A stretch of 64,000 nt of DNA, from positions 744,001 through 808,000 of the forward strand of contig NZ_JAPWKB010000005.1 of assembly GCF_028283785.1 (NCBI RefSeq). Reading direction: 5' to 3'. Of this stretch, positions 29,581-38,053 are shown in pieces. The notes below the pieces were generated by a model that did not search any database, was not told the DNA's origin, and saw only the letters and a list, made by a program, of their open reading frames with translations. The translations under genes were made by a program, and so were the position numbers. Positions within the stretch are counted from its first letter, which is position 1; every line of letters starts with the position of its first letter. The stretch comes from Paraburkholderia sp. GTDB taxonomy: Bacteria > Pseudomonadota > Gammaproteobacteria > Burkholderiales > Burkholderiaceae.

Positions 29581-30116
29581 TCGCGGCGATCCGGTTGACG
29601 TCGCGTCTGCGCGCGCTGGTGGCACTGGTCGCATGTGTGTGCGTGTCGGGATGCGGCGTCGCGCATGCGATCAAACAGAGCGCGAACGACGTCGCGCGAT
29701 GGACTTTTATCAAGCCGGTTTCGACGATGAATATCGATCTTGCCGGTCGTGCGTCGTTGAATCCAACCGGCTCGGGGCAATCGCTTTCCACAGTGGTGCG
29801 TCTCTATCAGCTGAAATCGACGCAGACATTCGATCAACTCGACTATGCGCAACTTCAGCGCAACGACGTGGCGTCGTTGAAGCCGGATCTGCTGGCAACG
29901 TTCGACGCCGTGTTGCGCCCCGACGAACGCGCGAGCATCAGCCAGCCAATGGAGCGGGAGACGAGTTATGTAGGCGTAGTCGCGTTTTTCCGCGATCCGG
30001 CGCAGGACGGATGGAAGGTGGTCGTGCCGCGTCAGCAGTGGCGCAGCTCGGACCCCGTGCGGATAGAACTACGCGGCAATACGCTCGAAGTGACCGGTCT
30101 GCGGGCGGGGCCGTAG
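29577..30116 (+). CDS. tssJ: Type VI outer-membrane lipoprotein TssJ
   Basis: 179 residues. A signal sequence ends in the lipobox VSGC, with Cys26 the predicted lipidation site. The mature part (TVVRLYQLKSTQTFDQLDYAQL; LRPDERASISQPMERETSYVGVVAFFRDP) is clear TssJ. It anchors TssM to the outer membrane. ATG 29577 overlaps the tssG stop (ATGA). It is the last gene of the plus-strand block; a convergent aminotransferase ends 31 bases beyond. Confidence 0.94.
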   Translation: MIAAIRLTSRLRALVALVACVCVSGCGVAHAIKQSANDVARWTFIKPVSTMNIDLAGRASLNPTGSGQSLSTVVRLYQLKSTQTFDQLDYAQLQRNDVASLKPDLLATFDAVLRPDERASISQPMERETSYVGVVAFFRDPAQDGWKVVVPRQQWRSSDPVRIELRGNTLEVTGLRAGP

Positions 30117-30147
30117 ACCGGGGATGCGCGAATGCCCGAACGCAATT

Positions 30148-31272
30148 TCACTGTCCGAATTTGCGCAAAAACGCCGATACGCGGATCAGCCCGGCATCGA
30201 GCACGTCGGGATTATTCGCGTAGCCGATGCGAACGTAGCCTTCCATATCGAGCGCGCTGCCGGGCGTGAACATCACGCCGGTCTTTTCCAGCAACGCGAC
30301 ACAAAAGTCGCGGGAACTGACCGCTGTGTCGATGCGGACGAGCGCGGTGGTCCCTGACGCCGGTTTGACGTAAGACAGCGCGGGCTCGCTTTGAATCCAT
30401 GCGTCGAGGCGCGCGAGATTGGTGCGGAGGATCCCGTGGTTGCGTTGCAGGATGGCGTCGCGATGTTCGAGCGCCAGCGACGCAAACAGGTCGTTGAGCA
30501 GACCGACGCTGATGGTGTTGTAGTCGCGATGCACGCGAACCCGTTGCAACAACTCGCCCGCCGCGACGATCCAGCCGACCCGCAAACCGGCGAGCGACCA
30601 CGTCTTCGACATGCTGCCCGTGCTGATGCCTTTTTCGTAGAGATCGGCGACGGACGCGGTAAAGCCGTCGCCGTGTTGATCGGTGCCGCGATACACCTCG
30701 TCGCAGAGAATCCACGCGCCGCATGCGCGCGCAATCTCGACGAGCCGTGCGAGATACGCGCTGTCCATCAACGAGCCGGTTGGATTATTCGGATTGTTGA
30801 TCGCGATCAGGTGAGTTTTGTCCGTGACGATTCGCTTGAGTTCATCGAGATCGGGAAGGAAGCCGTTCTGTTCGCGCAACCACAGCACATCGACATTCGC
30901 GCCGTAGCTTTCGGGAATCGAATAGTGCTGTTGATAGGTGGGCAGCACCGAAACCACGTGGTCGCCGGGTTCGACGAGCGTTTCGTAGACGAGCGCATTC
31001 GCGCTGATGGCGCCGTGCGTGATCAGCACGTTCTCCGGCGTTTGCGCGGTATAGAGCGACGCGACGTTCGCGCGAAGGCGCTCCGATCCATCGATCGCGC
31101 CGTAGGTCAGTTTGATCGGCAACAACTCGCTGAGAATGGTGTCCTGCTGGCCTGCGAGCGTGAGCAGTTGCGCGACCGTCAACGACTCGACGCATGTTTC
31201 AGCGAGATTGAGCTCGCAATGGTCCTCGTAAAGATCCATCCACCGCTCGACGCCGAATTCCCGAATCTTCAT
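30148..31272 (-). CDS. PLP-dependent class I/II aminotransferase
   Basis: 374 residues of fold-type I. Family marks are NNPNNPTGSLMD (Asn160), DEVYRG (Asp191) and SMSKTWSLAGLRVGW with Lys223 as the PLP lysine. The protein resembles aspartate-type aminotransferases; the amino acid it uses cannot be read from the sequence. AGAGG precedes the ATG. A promoter with a perfect TATAAT and an overlapping inverted repeat lies 70-90 bases upstream, so expression may be repressor-controlled. It is convergent with the type VI cluster and unrelated to it by function. Confidence 0.85.
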   Translation of the reverse strand: MKIREFGVERWMDLYEDHCELNLAETCVESLTVAQLLTLAGQQDTILSELLPIKLTYGAIDGSERLRANVASLYTAQTPENVLITHGAISANALVYETLVEPGDHVVSVLPTYQQHYSIPESYGANVDVLWLREQNGFLPDLDELKRIVTDKTHLIAINNPNNPTGSLMDSAYLARLVEIARACGAWILCDEVYRGTDQHGDGFTASVADLYEKGISTGSMSKTWSLAGLRVGWIVAAGELLQRVRVHRDYNTISVGLLNDLFASLALEHRDAILQRNHGILRTNLARLDAWIQSEPALSYVKPASGTTALVRIDTAVSSRDFCVALLEKTGVMFTPGSALDMEGYVRIGYANNPDVLDAGLIRVSAFLRKFGQ

Positions 31273-31339
31273 AGCTACCTCTCACAAAAGCGCGCTCAAC
31301 GAGCCTAAAGCCAGCCAGCGCTTAGTCAGCGAATGTGTT

Positions 31340-31375
31340 TCATTATAGACTTATTTGTCTCGTTTGGACTGTTGT
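31340..31375 (-). promoter_or_regulatory. Putative sigma-70 promoter of the aminotransferase, with operator-like dyad
   Basis: Read on the minus strand, a perfect -10 TATAAT lies at 31347-31342, about 70 bases before the start codon. The -35 region is poor (AGTCCA). An inverted repeat AGAC-N6-GTCT at 31347-31360 lies in the spacer, where a bound repressor would block polymerase. The regulator is unknown. Confidence 0.4.
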
Positions 31376-31416
31376 TGTTCGGGCCGCCGAAACCATTCCG
31401 CCCACTTCTGCCCGTT

Positions 31417-31436
31417 AAGGTGAGTGTTTTCGGGAG
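31417..31436 (+). repeat. Dispersed intergenic repeat core, copy 1
   Basis: Matches the consensus AAGGTGAGnnTTTTCGGGAG at all fixed positions and is preceded by GCCCGTT. Similar copies lie at 31622, 57225 and 57571. Confidence 0.6.
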
Positions 31437-31621
31437 CATGGGAATTGGCCACCTGGATCGCATCTCATATCGACCGGACTGAACGTGCAACGACACCCGG
31501 CAGTCAAACGGAAAAGCCTGCAAACATAAGGCTGCGCGGGAAGTTTGCCGCGCGCCGGAGCGTTGATGTGAGGTAATAGATCGACATCATTCGAGCGAGG
31601 CGGCGCGTCGTTTTAGCCCGT

Positions 31622-31641
31622 AAGGTGAGGATTTTCGGGAG
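31622..31641 (+). repeat. Dispersed intergenic repeat core, copy 2
   Basis: Matches the consensus at all fixed positions and is preceded by GCCCGT, like copy 1, which lies 205 bases away in the same orientation. Confidence 0.6.
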
Positions 31642-31769
31642 ACTTGCGATGGGTCGACCCGGCGCATGGACGATCGGTGTCGATCGGTATATAACATCAT
31701 TACAGTCTCATTCATGGCCTGACCGGGCCACACGATTTCAACCCGCTACACACGGAGAGATTGTCGATC

Positions 31770-32054
31770 ATGACGCGAGATGTATCGCAGGAAAAGCAGG
31801 AACCGGAGCAGCAATTTGGCGAGACGGGCAGTGTCCGTCCCGATCTTGCGCATCTGGACGCAGCCGTCAGTCACGTCGATCAGATGGTGACGTCCGGCAG
31901 CATCGCGACAAGCGCCGCGAAGGGCATTCTGTATAGCTTGATCGAGACGCTGGGCGCATTCGTCGGTGATCCGGATTTGCCGGAACATGCGCGCTCGGGC
32001 TACGAGGGTTTGCTCGAAAGCGCGCGGGAATTGCGGGCGCGGATCGATCGGTGA
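31770..32054 (+). CDS. Small hypothetical protein
   Basis: 94 residues, no named family recognised. It is hydrophilic at the start (many Glu and Gln) and then helical, with VSHVDQMVTSGSIATSAAKGILYSLIETLGAFV in the middle and an ELRARIDR end; no signal peptide or membrane helix. GGAGAG lies ten bases before the ATG; a TTG at 31761 in frame is less likely. It stands alone between two minus-strand genes. Confidence 0.6.
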   Translation: MTRDVSQEKQEPEQQFGETGSVRPDLAHLDAAVSHVDQMVTSGSIATSAAKGILYSLIETLGAFVGDPDLPEHARSGYEGLLESARELRARIDR

Positions 32055-32177
32055 AAGCGAGGGGGAAGGCCGACGGCGTTCGACAGTGAGTCGATTCACC
32101 GCCTAATCGACTCAAATCATGAGTCGATACCGGTCCACCCTTTCCAGCTCAGGCCGACGACCCACCCGACATCAAAC

Positions 32178-32212
32178 AAAAAAGCCCCTGTCAGACTTTC
32201 ACCGACAGGGGC
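32178..32212 (-). terminator. Rho-independent terminator of the cNMP/flavoprotein gene
   Basis: On the minus strand a nine-base-pair stem, GCCCCTGTC paired with GACAGGGGC (32184-32212), is followed by six T residues (AAAAAA at 32178-32183 on the plus strand). It lies just downstream of the minus-strand gene ending at 32249. Confidence 0.85.
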
Positions 32213-32248
32213 TCATGCAGAATCCAAAACTCGTCTCAACCAAACCTC

Positions 32249-33973
32249 TCACGCACCCAGCGCCATCACCTCGCCGGGGTGGTCGGCATGCTCGGCAATG
32301 AACTGGTGGATCTGCGACACCACCGCAGCGCCTTCGCCAACGGCCGCAGCAACCCGCTTCGTCGAACCCGCTCTCGCGTCGCCGATAGCGAATACGCCTT
32401 CGACCGTCGTGGCCAGGTCGCATGTCGACGAATGACCGCTTCCGGAACCGGTCAGCACAAAACCCTTTGAATCGAGTTCGACGCCGCATGTGTCGAGCCA
32501 TCCGGTGTTCGGGTCGGCGCCGGTGAACAGGAACAGATGCCGCGCGTCGAGCTTGGTCGTGCCATCCGGTAACGGCGCTTTCAGGACGACGGACGACAAC
32601 ACGCCGTCTTCGCCTTCGAGGCGTTTGATCTCCGAATGCGGATGCACGAATACATTGGGCAACGACGCGATCCGGTCGATCAGATAGCGCGACATCGTCG
32701 ATTCGAAGCCGCTTCGGCGGATCAGCACGTGAACGTTGCGCGCGTGCGTCGCGAGATAGACGATGGCCTGGCCTGCAGAATTGCCGCCGCCGACCAGCAC
32801 GATGTCCTCGCTCTTGCACAGTTTGGCTTCGACGGGAGACGCCCAGTAATAGACGCCGCGTCCATCGAAGCGGTCGAGTCCTTCAATTGCCGGACGCCGG
32901 TAGACCGCGCCGCTGGCGATCACGATGGTCCGTGCGCTGACGCTGCCGCCGTTCATCAGTTCGAGCCGGTTCGGCGACTCGCCGCAATGCAGGCGCTTGA
33001 CCTTCACCGGAATCGCGACGTGCGCGCCGAATTTTTGCGCCTGCACGAACGCGCGACCCGCCAATGCCTGCCCGGAAATGCCGGTCGGGAAGCCGAGATA
33101 GTTTTCGATCCGCGAACTCGCGCCCGCTTGACCGCCAGGCGCGCGCGCATCGAGCACGATCACCGACAAGCCTTCCGACGCCGCATACACGGCCGTCGCG
33201 AGACCTGCCGGGCCCGCGCCGACCACCGCGATGTCGTACACGCGCGACGCGTCGAGATCGGGCAGCAAGCCGAGACAGGTCGCCAGTTCGGCGTCGCACG
33301 GATGGCGCAGTACCGTGCCGTCCGGACAGATCACCAGCGGCAGGTCTTCCGGCTTCGCGCTGAACTGCTCGATCACCCGCAACATATCTTCGTCACGTTC
33401 ATCCAGCACCGAATGAGGATGACCATTTCGCGACAAAAACCCTTGCAGCCGAACCAGCCGCGAATCCGTGCTCTTGCCGACCAGAATCGGGCCGCCCGCG
33501 CCCTTTTCGATCAGCCCGACGCGCCGCAGAATCAGCGCGCGCATGATGCGCTCGCCCAGTTCGGCTTCGGCGACGAGCAAGGCACGCAACCGGTCGGGCG
33601 GAATCAGCAGCGATTCGACCGCTTCCATGGCCATGCCGGACACGAGCGCCGGCCGGCCGGAGAGTTGCCCGACCTCCGCCAGAAAATGCCCCGCGCCGTG
33701 CTCGACGACCAGCAACTCGCGACCGAGGCCGTCACGCTGATACACCTGCACGCGTCCCTTCAAGGTCACGAACATCCCCGGGCCGGGACGGCCCGCCTGG
33801 AACAGCAACTCACCGGCCTCGAACTGGCGGACCTCGCCGAACCGGCGCAGCCGTTCGATTTCCTCTTTCGTCAGTTCGGGGAACATCTGATGTTGCCGCG
33901 TCGAGAGCGACGAATACGGCGCGTCCGCCACGATGACCTGCTGTTGTCCTTCGACATCCTGGGTTGAAGCCAT
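32249..33973 (-). CDS. cNMP-binding and thioredoxin-reductase-like FAD oxidoreductase
   Basis: 574 residues. Residues about 30-150 are a cyclic-nucleotide-binding (CRP-type) domain (FEAGELLFQAGRPGPGMFVTLKGRVQVY). After a linker with a thioredoxin-like look comes a thioredoxin-reductase-fold flavoprotein: FAD motif VVGAGPAGLATAVYAASEG near 250, GGQAGASSRIENYLGFP, NAD(P) motif VLVGGGNSAGQAIVYLA near 393, and a final FAIGDARAGSTKRVAAAVGEGA. The redox CxxC of true thioredoxin reductases is missing; that region reads YWASPVEAKLC with a single cysteine, so classical disulfide reduction is unlikely. AAGGAG precedes the ATG. A strong terminator follows. Confidence 0.85.
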   Translation of the reverse strand: MASTQDVEGQQQVIVADAPYSSLSTRQHQMFPELTKEEIERLRRFGEVRQFEAGELLFQAGRPGPGMFVTLKGRVQVYQRDGLGRELLVVEHGAGHFLAEVGQLSGRPALVSGMAMEAVESLLIPPDRLRALLVAEAELGERIMRALILRRVGLIEKGAGGPILVGKSTDSRLVRLQGFLSRNGHPHSVLDERDEDMLRVIEQFSAKPEDLPLVICPDGTVLRHPCDAELATCLGLLPDLDASRVYDIAVVGAGPAGLATAVYAASEGLSVIVLDARAPGGQAGASSRIENYLGFPTGISGQALAGRAFVQAQKFGAHVAIPVKVKRLHCGESPNRLELMNGGSVSARTIVIASGAVYRRPAIEGLDRFDGRGVYYWASPVEAKLCKSEDIVLVGGGNSAGQAIVYLATHARNVHVLIRRSGFESTMSRYLIDRIASLPNVFVHPHSEIKRLEGEDGVLSSVVLKAPLPDGTTKLDARHLFLFTGADPNTGWLDTCGVELDSKGFVLTGSGSGHSSTCDLATTVEGVFAIGDARAGSTKRVAAAVGEGAAVVSQIHQFIAEHADHPGEVMALGA

Positions 33974-33998
33974 CTACACGCTCCTTCTTGCAATTCGA

Positions 33999-34044
33999 AA
34001 ATCGGCAATCTGGCAATGCGGAAACTGGCAGTCCGGCGATGCGG
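33999..34044. repeat. Imperfect 23-bp tandem repeat, two copies
   Basis: Two adjacent 23-base units share the pattern AAAnYGGCARTCYGGCRATGCGG apart from a few changes (33999-34021 and 34022-34044). They lie between the flavoprotein start and the end of the DedA-rhodanese gene. Confidence 0.6.
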
Positions 34045-34085
34045 AAAACACGCATTCAACGGACGGTGGACGATTCATCGCGCAA

Positions 34086-35075
34086 TCACACCGCGTTCGG
34101 TGCAATGCCCATATCCACGATCTGACCGGATTCGACCGGCAGTTTTTCGACCTGACGCCCCGCTTCGCGCCAGGCATCGAGGCCGCCGCGCAACGGCAGC
34201 ACATCGGCAAAACCGGCTTCGCTGAGCTTGCCCGCCATCCATACCGCCGAAATCTCGTTCGGACACGAGCAGTAAATCACCAGTTTTTGCGTCGGCGGAT
34301 ACGACGCGATGATCTGGTCGAGCTGCCGTTCGTCGGCGGAAATCGAGCCGGGAATGGCTTCGGGGTCGAGCTTGCGCTTTTCGTCCGAACGGATGTCAAA
34401 CACGACCGGCGAATGATTTTCGGCCATCAGCGTCGCGAGTTCTTCCACTTCGATGCGCGCCGTGTCGAGCTTCTTGATCAGTTGACGACGCCGATACCAA
34501 CGATACGTCGCATACAGCAACAGCAGCGCGACGACCACCACGGCAGCCGTGCGGCCGAGGCGGCTCGCGGCCGCGAACAGCATGTCGATCTGCTGCGCGA
34601 ACAGCGCGCCGACGATCAGCCCGGTGCCCGCCCACAACGCCGCGCCGATGCCGTCGTAAGTGAGGAAGTTGCGATACGGCGTGCGCATCGCGCCGGCCAT
34701 CGGGATCGAGACGATCGACAGGCCCGGCACGAACTTGGCGACGGCGAGCACGCGCACGCCCCAGCGCCCAAAAAAACGCTCGGTCTTTTTCACGCAGCTA
34801 TCGCGCGATAGCGACAGTTTGCAGATAGTTTTCAGCGTATTGCCGCCGTATATGCGCCCGGCGAAATACCAGGCGCTATCGCCGATCAACGTGGCGAATA
34901 CCGACAGCACCAGCACCGGCGCAATCTGCGAGCCGACCGAGCCCGGATGCATCGCGGCCATCGCGCCGAACAGTACGAGCGACGGCAGCGCCGGCACCGG
35001 CAGCCCAAGCGACGCGGCGAGCACATTGGCGAAGATCAGCGCAGGCCCGTAATGCGCGACGAGATCATGTAGCAT
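34086..35075 (-). CDS. DedA/VTT membrane protein fused to a rhodanese domain
   Basis: 329 residues. The N-terminal 170 residues form a DedA/VTT membrane domain (LGLPVPALPSLVLFGAMAA; FVPGLSIVSIPMAGAMRTPYRNF), a family tied to lipid flipping and envelope homeostasis. A further helix near 180-195 is followed by a cytoplasmic rhodanese module (residues 215-315: VVFDIRSDEKRKLDPEAIPGS; YCSCPNEISA with Cys269 at the active-site loop; PLRGGLDAW). Such fusions recur in proteobacteria, but their substrate is unknown. It reads in the same direction as the flavoprotein gene 112 bases further on. Confidence 0.88.
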   Translation of the reverse strand: MLHDLVAHYGPALIFANVLAASLGLPVPALPSLVLFGAMAAMHPGSVGSQIAPVLVLSVFATLIGDSAWYFAGRIYGGNTLKTICKLSLSRDSCVKKTERFFGRWGVRVLAVAKFVPGLSIVSIPMAGAMRTPYRNFLTYDGIGAALWAGTGLIVGALFAQQIDMLFAAASRLGRTAAVVVVALLLLYATYRWYRRRQLIKKLDTARIEVEELATLMAENHSPVVFDIRSDEKRKLDPEAIPGSISADERQLDQIIASYPPTQKLVIYCSCPNEISAVWMAGKLSEAGFADVLPLRGGLDAWREAGRQVEKLPVESGQIVDMGIAPNAV

Positions 35076-35501
35076 CGGCTTACTTGCGCAGCCGTTTCCG
35101 GCGGCAAGCGGGTAGGGAAGTCAATGATTATGGACGCATTTTCAAGACGTGCAAGCGTCCGGAAAGGCGATGCGGGGCACCTCGCGACGACGAATCGAAC
35201 GCGTTGACACCGCCTGCCGCGGAAGCTGCTTACATGGTGTCGGGCGCGGCGGTTTCAAGCGCCAGGTAGAAGCGCGGGATGCCTAACGATACCTGCTGCG
35301 GCGCGACCACGCTGGGACGACGGCCGAAGCGTCGAACCCGATCGAACGGCAACGCGCGAACGGCGGGCCATTTGCGCGACTATCTGGGACATCGTGCTTC
35401 GACAGGGCGGCCACGTGAGGCACGGCGATGGACGCCGCGAGCCGCAAAAGCAGAACCGGCGGCCACGGACGAAAGCCGTGCCGCCGGTTCGAGGCATCAC
35501 A
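35076..35501. other. Intergenic region, no gene seen
   Basis: About 425 bases between the start of the DedA-rhodanese gene and the end of the histidine-tailed small gene. Only short frames without family resemblance are present; no repeat or T-tailed hairpin was recognised. The DedA-rhodanese promoter should lie here. Confidence 0.4.
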
Positions 35502-35774
35502 TCAGGTGCGATGCGTATGCGTGGTGTGATTGTGGTTGTGCTGTTCACCCGGCAGCTCTGCGCCGTGCGCGCGGATTGCCGCGATCAGCTCGGCCGGTGT
35601 GATTTCGTAACGCACTTCGCGGTGAATCCCCGGCTTGCGTTCATCGACTTCGATCAGAAGTATGCCTTTACCGTCTTCTGTCGATTCGAGGCGCAGCGAG
35701 CGGAGTTCGCGCGCCGTTGCGTCGTCGTATTCGGTGAGCAGGGCCATTGACCCGGAAGACCCGGTAGTGCGCAT
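35502..35774 (-). CDS. Small protein with histidine-rich tail, unknown function
   Basis: About 90 residues from MRTTGSSGSM. The middle (ARELRSLRLESTEDGKGILLIEVDE; HREVRYEITPAELIAAIRAHG) looks like a compact alpha/beta domain. The C-terminus ends in HNHNHTTHTHRT, five histidines alternating with Asn and Thr, which could bind a metal. GAGG is placed well before ATG 35774; the frame is open to 35858, but that extension has no support. No neighbour suggests a role. Confidence 0.6.
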   Translation of the reverse strand: MRTTGSSGSMALLTEYDDATARELRSLRLESTEDGKGILLIEVDERKPGIHREVRYEITPAELIAAIRAHGAELPGEQHNHNHTTHTHRT

Positions 35775-36200
35775 CGAAGTTGTCCTCGTTTCGTTGTTCA
35801 TGACCATTGTACGGGCAGTGCGCGCGCCGTGTTTTCGCGCAACGCGAACCGGCGGCATTCGCCCGAGAGGCGCATGCAGCGCCAGCCTTGCCGTCCGATA
35901 TCAGTCAGTTTAACGCGAGTCAGTGTTTCGCCGAGGGCATTTTTCGCACGTCGCGCACGACTTTTGTCGTGTCTTTCCGACGCCACGCGTTGTCATGGGC
36001 GTGTCACGCCGATGCGCTGTACCGCATGCCCGTTATGCCGCACGATCGTGCGTAAAAACAGGCTATTTTGACCGGTGACTGGAAGCGACCAAGGTATTTT
36101 TTGCCGCGAAGGGCAGATGTCGAATGACGATGGAAGAAATGCAAACTGCACACGTCGCGCGGCTTCAAGGGAAGTCGCGCGACGTGTCCCCGGCGGGCTG
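35775..36200. other. Intergenic region, no gene seen
   Basis: About 430 bases with only short frames in several directions. It separates the histidine-tailed gene from the terminator of the chemoreceptor gene. No repeat or recognisable RNA was found. Confidence 0.4.
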
Positions 36201-36201
36201 C

Positions 36202-36235
36202 AAAAAAGTAGCCCGTCCATCAGAATGGCCGGGCT
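36202..36235 (-). terminator. Rho-independent terminator downstream of the aerotaxis receptor gene
   Basis: On the minus strand the stem AGCCCGGCCA paired with TGGACGGGCT (36210-36235, one mismatch) is followed by AC and a six-T tract (A-run at 36202-36207 on the plus strand). It lies about 120 bases past the stop of the minus-strand chemoreceptor gene. Confidence 0.7.
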
Positions 36236-36352
36236 GCTAAACGCCGTTGTTACTCGGGTCAGCCAGCCCACACAAACGGGCGGTGACGGAATTTATGTTG
36301 GGCTGACGCGCCCGCTTTGTCGAGGTGGGAGTAACGCCGATTTATCTGACGA

Positions 36353-38053
36353 TCAGATGACTTCGGCTTCGCTGTCCCGTTCGACGCGTTGGGTGGCAGA
36401 CGTCTTGTGCGTGTCGTAAGACGGCGCAATGGCAGCCGCGCCCGCATCGACACGCGCGGTCGCACGAACCGGCTTCGCGCGACGCATCGGTTCGCCGTTC
36501 GCCACCGTGAACAGACGCACGGCTTCGTCGAGCACATCGGCCTGTTCGGCGAGGCGTTGCGCCGTGGCGGCGGCCTGCTCGACCAGCGCCGCATTCTGCT
36601 GCGTCGCGCCGTCCAGATGCGAGACCGCCTGATTCACCTGGCGAATGCCTTCGGCCTGCTCGCTGCTGGCGTTCGCCACTTCGACGATGATCGACGACAC
36701 GCGGCCCACCGCAGCGTCGATCGAACGCATTTGCGCGGTCGTGCGCGACACGAGTTCGGTGCCTTGCTGCACTTCGGTGACGGTCGCCTCGACCACGGTC
36801 TTGATCTCTTTCGCCGACGCCGCGCAGCGTTGCGCGAGCATCCGCACTTCGCCCGCGACCACCGCGAACGAGCGGCCGGCTTCGCCTGCGCGGGCAGCCT
36901 CGACGGCTGCGTTCAGCGCAAGGATATTGGTCTGGAAAGCAATCCCGTCGATCACGCCGACGATATCGGTGATCCGTCGCGATGCCGTGGTGATGCCGGC
37001 CATCGTCTGTTCGACCTGTCCGACGATATTGCCGCCGACCGCCGCCGCTTCCTGCGCGTCTTTCGCGAGGTCGAGCGCGCGTACCGATGCGTCGGCGTTG
37101 GCCTGCACGGTGGTCGTCAGTTCTTCCATCGTCGCGGCGGTTTCTTCGAGCGAGGCCGCCTGCATTTCGGTGCGGCGGGCCAGATCGACGTTGCCGCTCG
37201 AAATCTCGCGGGCTGCGTCGAGCATGCCGGTGATCTGCGAGCGCACGTCGGAGACGATCGCGGCGAGATTCGCCTTCAGTTGGTTCAGCGCCTGCAAGAC
37301 GTCGCCGAGATCGTCGTGACGCACGATCGTGAGATCGGCGGTCAGGTCGCCGGCCGCCATTCGCGTCGCGAACGCCGACATATCGCCGATCGGGCCGGCC
37401 ATCTGACGCGACATCATCGCCCACGACACCGCGCTGATCGCAGCGGTGACGCCGAACGCGAGCCAGAACGGCGCGGGCGGCGTGCCGCCCCATGCAGCCA
37501 GACCGGTTGCCAGCAGCGCCAGCGGCGTCGCCGCGTAACCGAACGCCGCGCGCGTCCCAACCGGCAGACGCATGACAGCCTGCAAGCGTCCGGCGAGACC
37601 CGTGCGCACGACCACACCGCGACGCAACTTGTACGCGTGCGACGTGCCTTCACGCAGTTGCGCATACAGCGCGTCGGCGTGGCGCACTTCGTCGCGCGAC
37701 GGCTTCACGCGCACGCTCAGATAACCGACCACCGTGCCGCGTTCGACGACCGGCGTCACGTTTGCACGCACCCAGTAGTGATCCCCGTTCTTGCGCCGGT
37801 TCTTCACCAGCGCCGTCCACGGACGACCTTCGCGGACCGTGTTCCACAAGTCGGCGAACGCCTCACGCGGCATATCCGGATGACGGATCACGTTGTGCGG
37901 CTGGCCGATCAGCTCTTCTTTCGAAAAGCCGGACACGGCGATGAAGGCCGGATTGCAGTACTGGATGCGGCCGGTGAGATCGGTCGCCGACACCAGCATC
38001 TGGGCCGACGAATATTCGTATTCCTGCTGTGAAACGGGCTGATTGTTACGCAT
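36353..38053 (-). CDS. aer: Aer-type aerotaxis receptor (PAS-HAMP-methyl-accepting chemotaxis protein)
   Basis: 566 residues. The N-terminal PAS domain reads MPREAFADLWNTVREGRPW and VKNRRKNGDHYWVRANVTPV, almost the wording of E. coli Aer, in which this PAS binds FAD and senses redox state. A hydrophobic anchor lies near residues 165-205 and a HAMP-like segment follows. The signalling tip is seen in IDGIAFQTNILALNAAVEAARAGEAGRSFAVVAGEVRMLAQR, which binds CheA and CheW. ATG 38053 has AAGGA six bases upstream; the frame is open to 38128 with no added family sequence. It reads away from the hybrid kinase gene and has its own terminator. Confidence 0.92.
   Translation of the reverse strand: MRNNQPVSQQEYEYSSAQMLVSATDLTGRIQYCNPAFIAVSGFSKEELIGQPHNVIRHPDMPREAFADLWNTVREGRPWTALVKNRRKNGDHYWVRANVTPVVERGTVVGYLSVRVKPSRDEVRHADALYAQLREGTSHAYKLRRGVVVRTGLAGRLQAVMRLPVGTRAAFGYAATPLALLATGLAAWGGTPPAPFWLAFGVTAAISAVSWAMMSRQMAGPIGDMSAFATRMAAGDLTADLTIVRHDDLGDVLQALNQLKANLAAIVSDVRSQITGMLDAAREISSGNVDLARRTEMQAASLEETAATMEELTTTVQANADASVRALDLAKDAQEAAAVGGNIVGQVEQTMAGITTASRRITDIVGVIDGIAFQTNILALNAAVEAARAGEAGRSFAVVAGEVRMLAQRCAASAKEIKTVVEATVTEVQQGTELVSRTTAQMRSIDAAVGRVSSIIVEVANASSEQAEGIRQVNQAVSHLDGATQQNAALVEQAAATAQRLAEQADVLDEAVRLFTVANGEPMRRAKPVRATARVDAGAAAIAPSYDTHKTSATQRVERDSEAEVI

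Larger units (their letters stand above)
31273..31769. other. Intergenic region with two copies of a dispersed repeat
   Basis: About 500 bases between divergent genes. Besides the aminotransferase promoter it holds two copies of the AAGGTGAGnnTTTTCGGGAG core at 31417-31436 and 31622-31641, both preceded by GCCCGT. Short reading frames here have no family resemblance. The promoter of the small downstream gene must lie in the last 130 bases. Confidence 0.6.

Noticed and set aside
6438..30116. Prophage tail cluster
   Set aside because: Tail-like proteins (gp25, spike, tube, sheath) are all type VI forms, accompanied by TssJ, TssL and TssM; no head, lysis or integrase genes are present.
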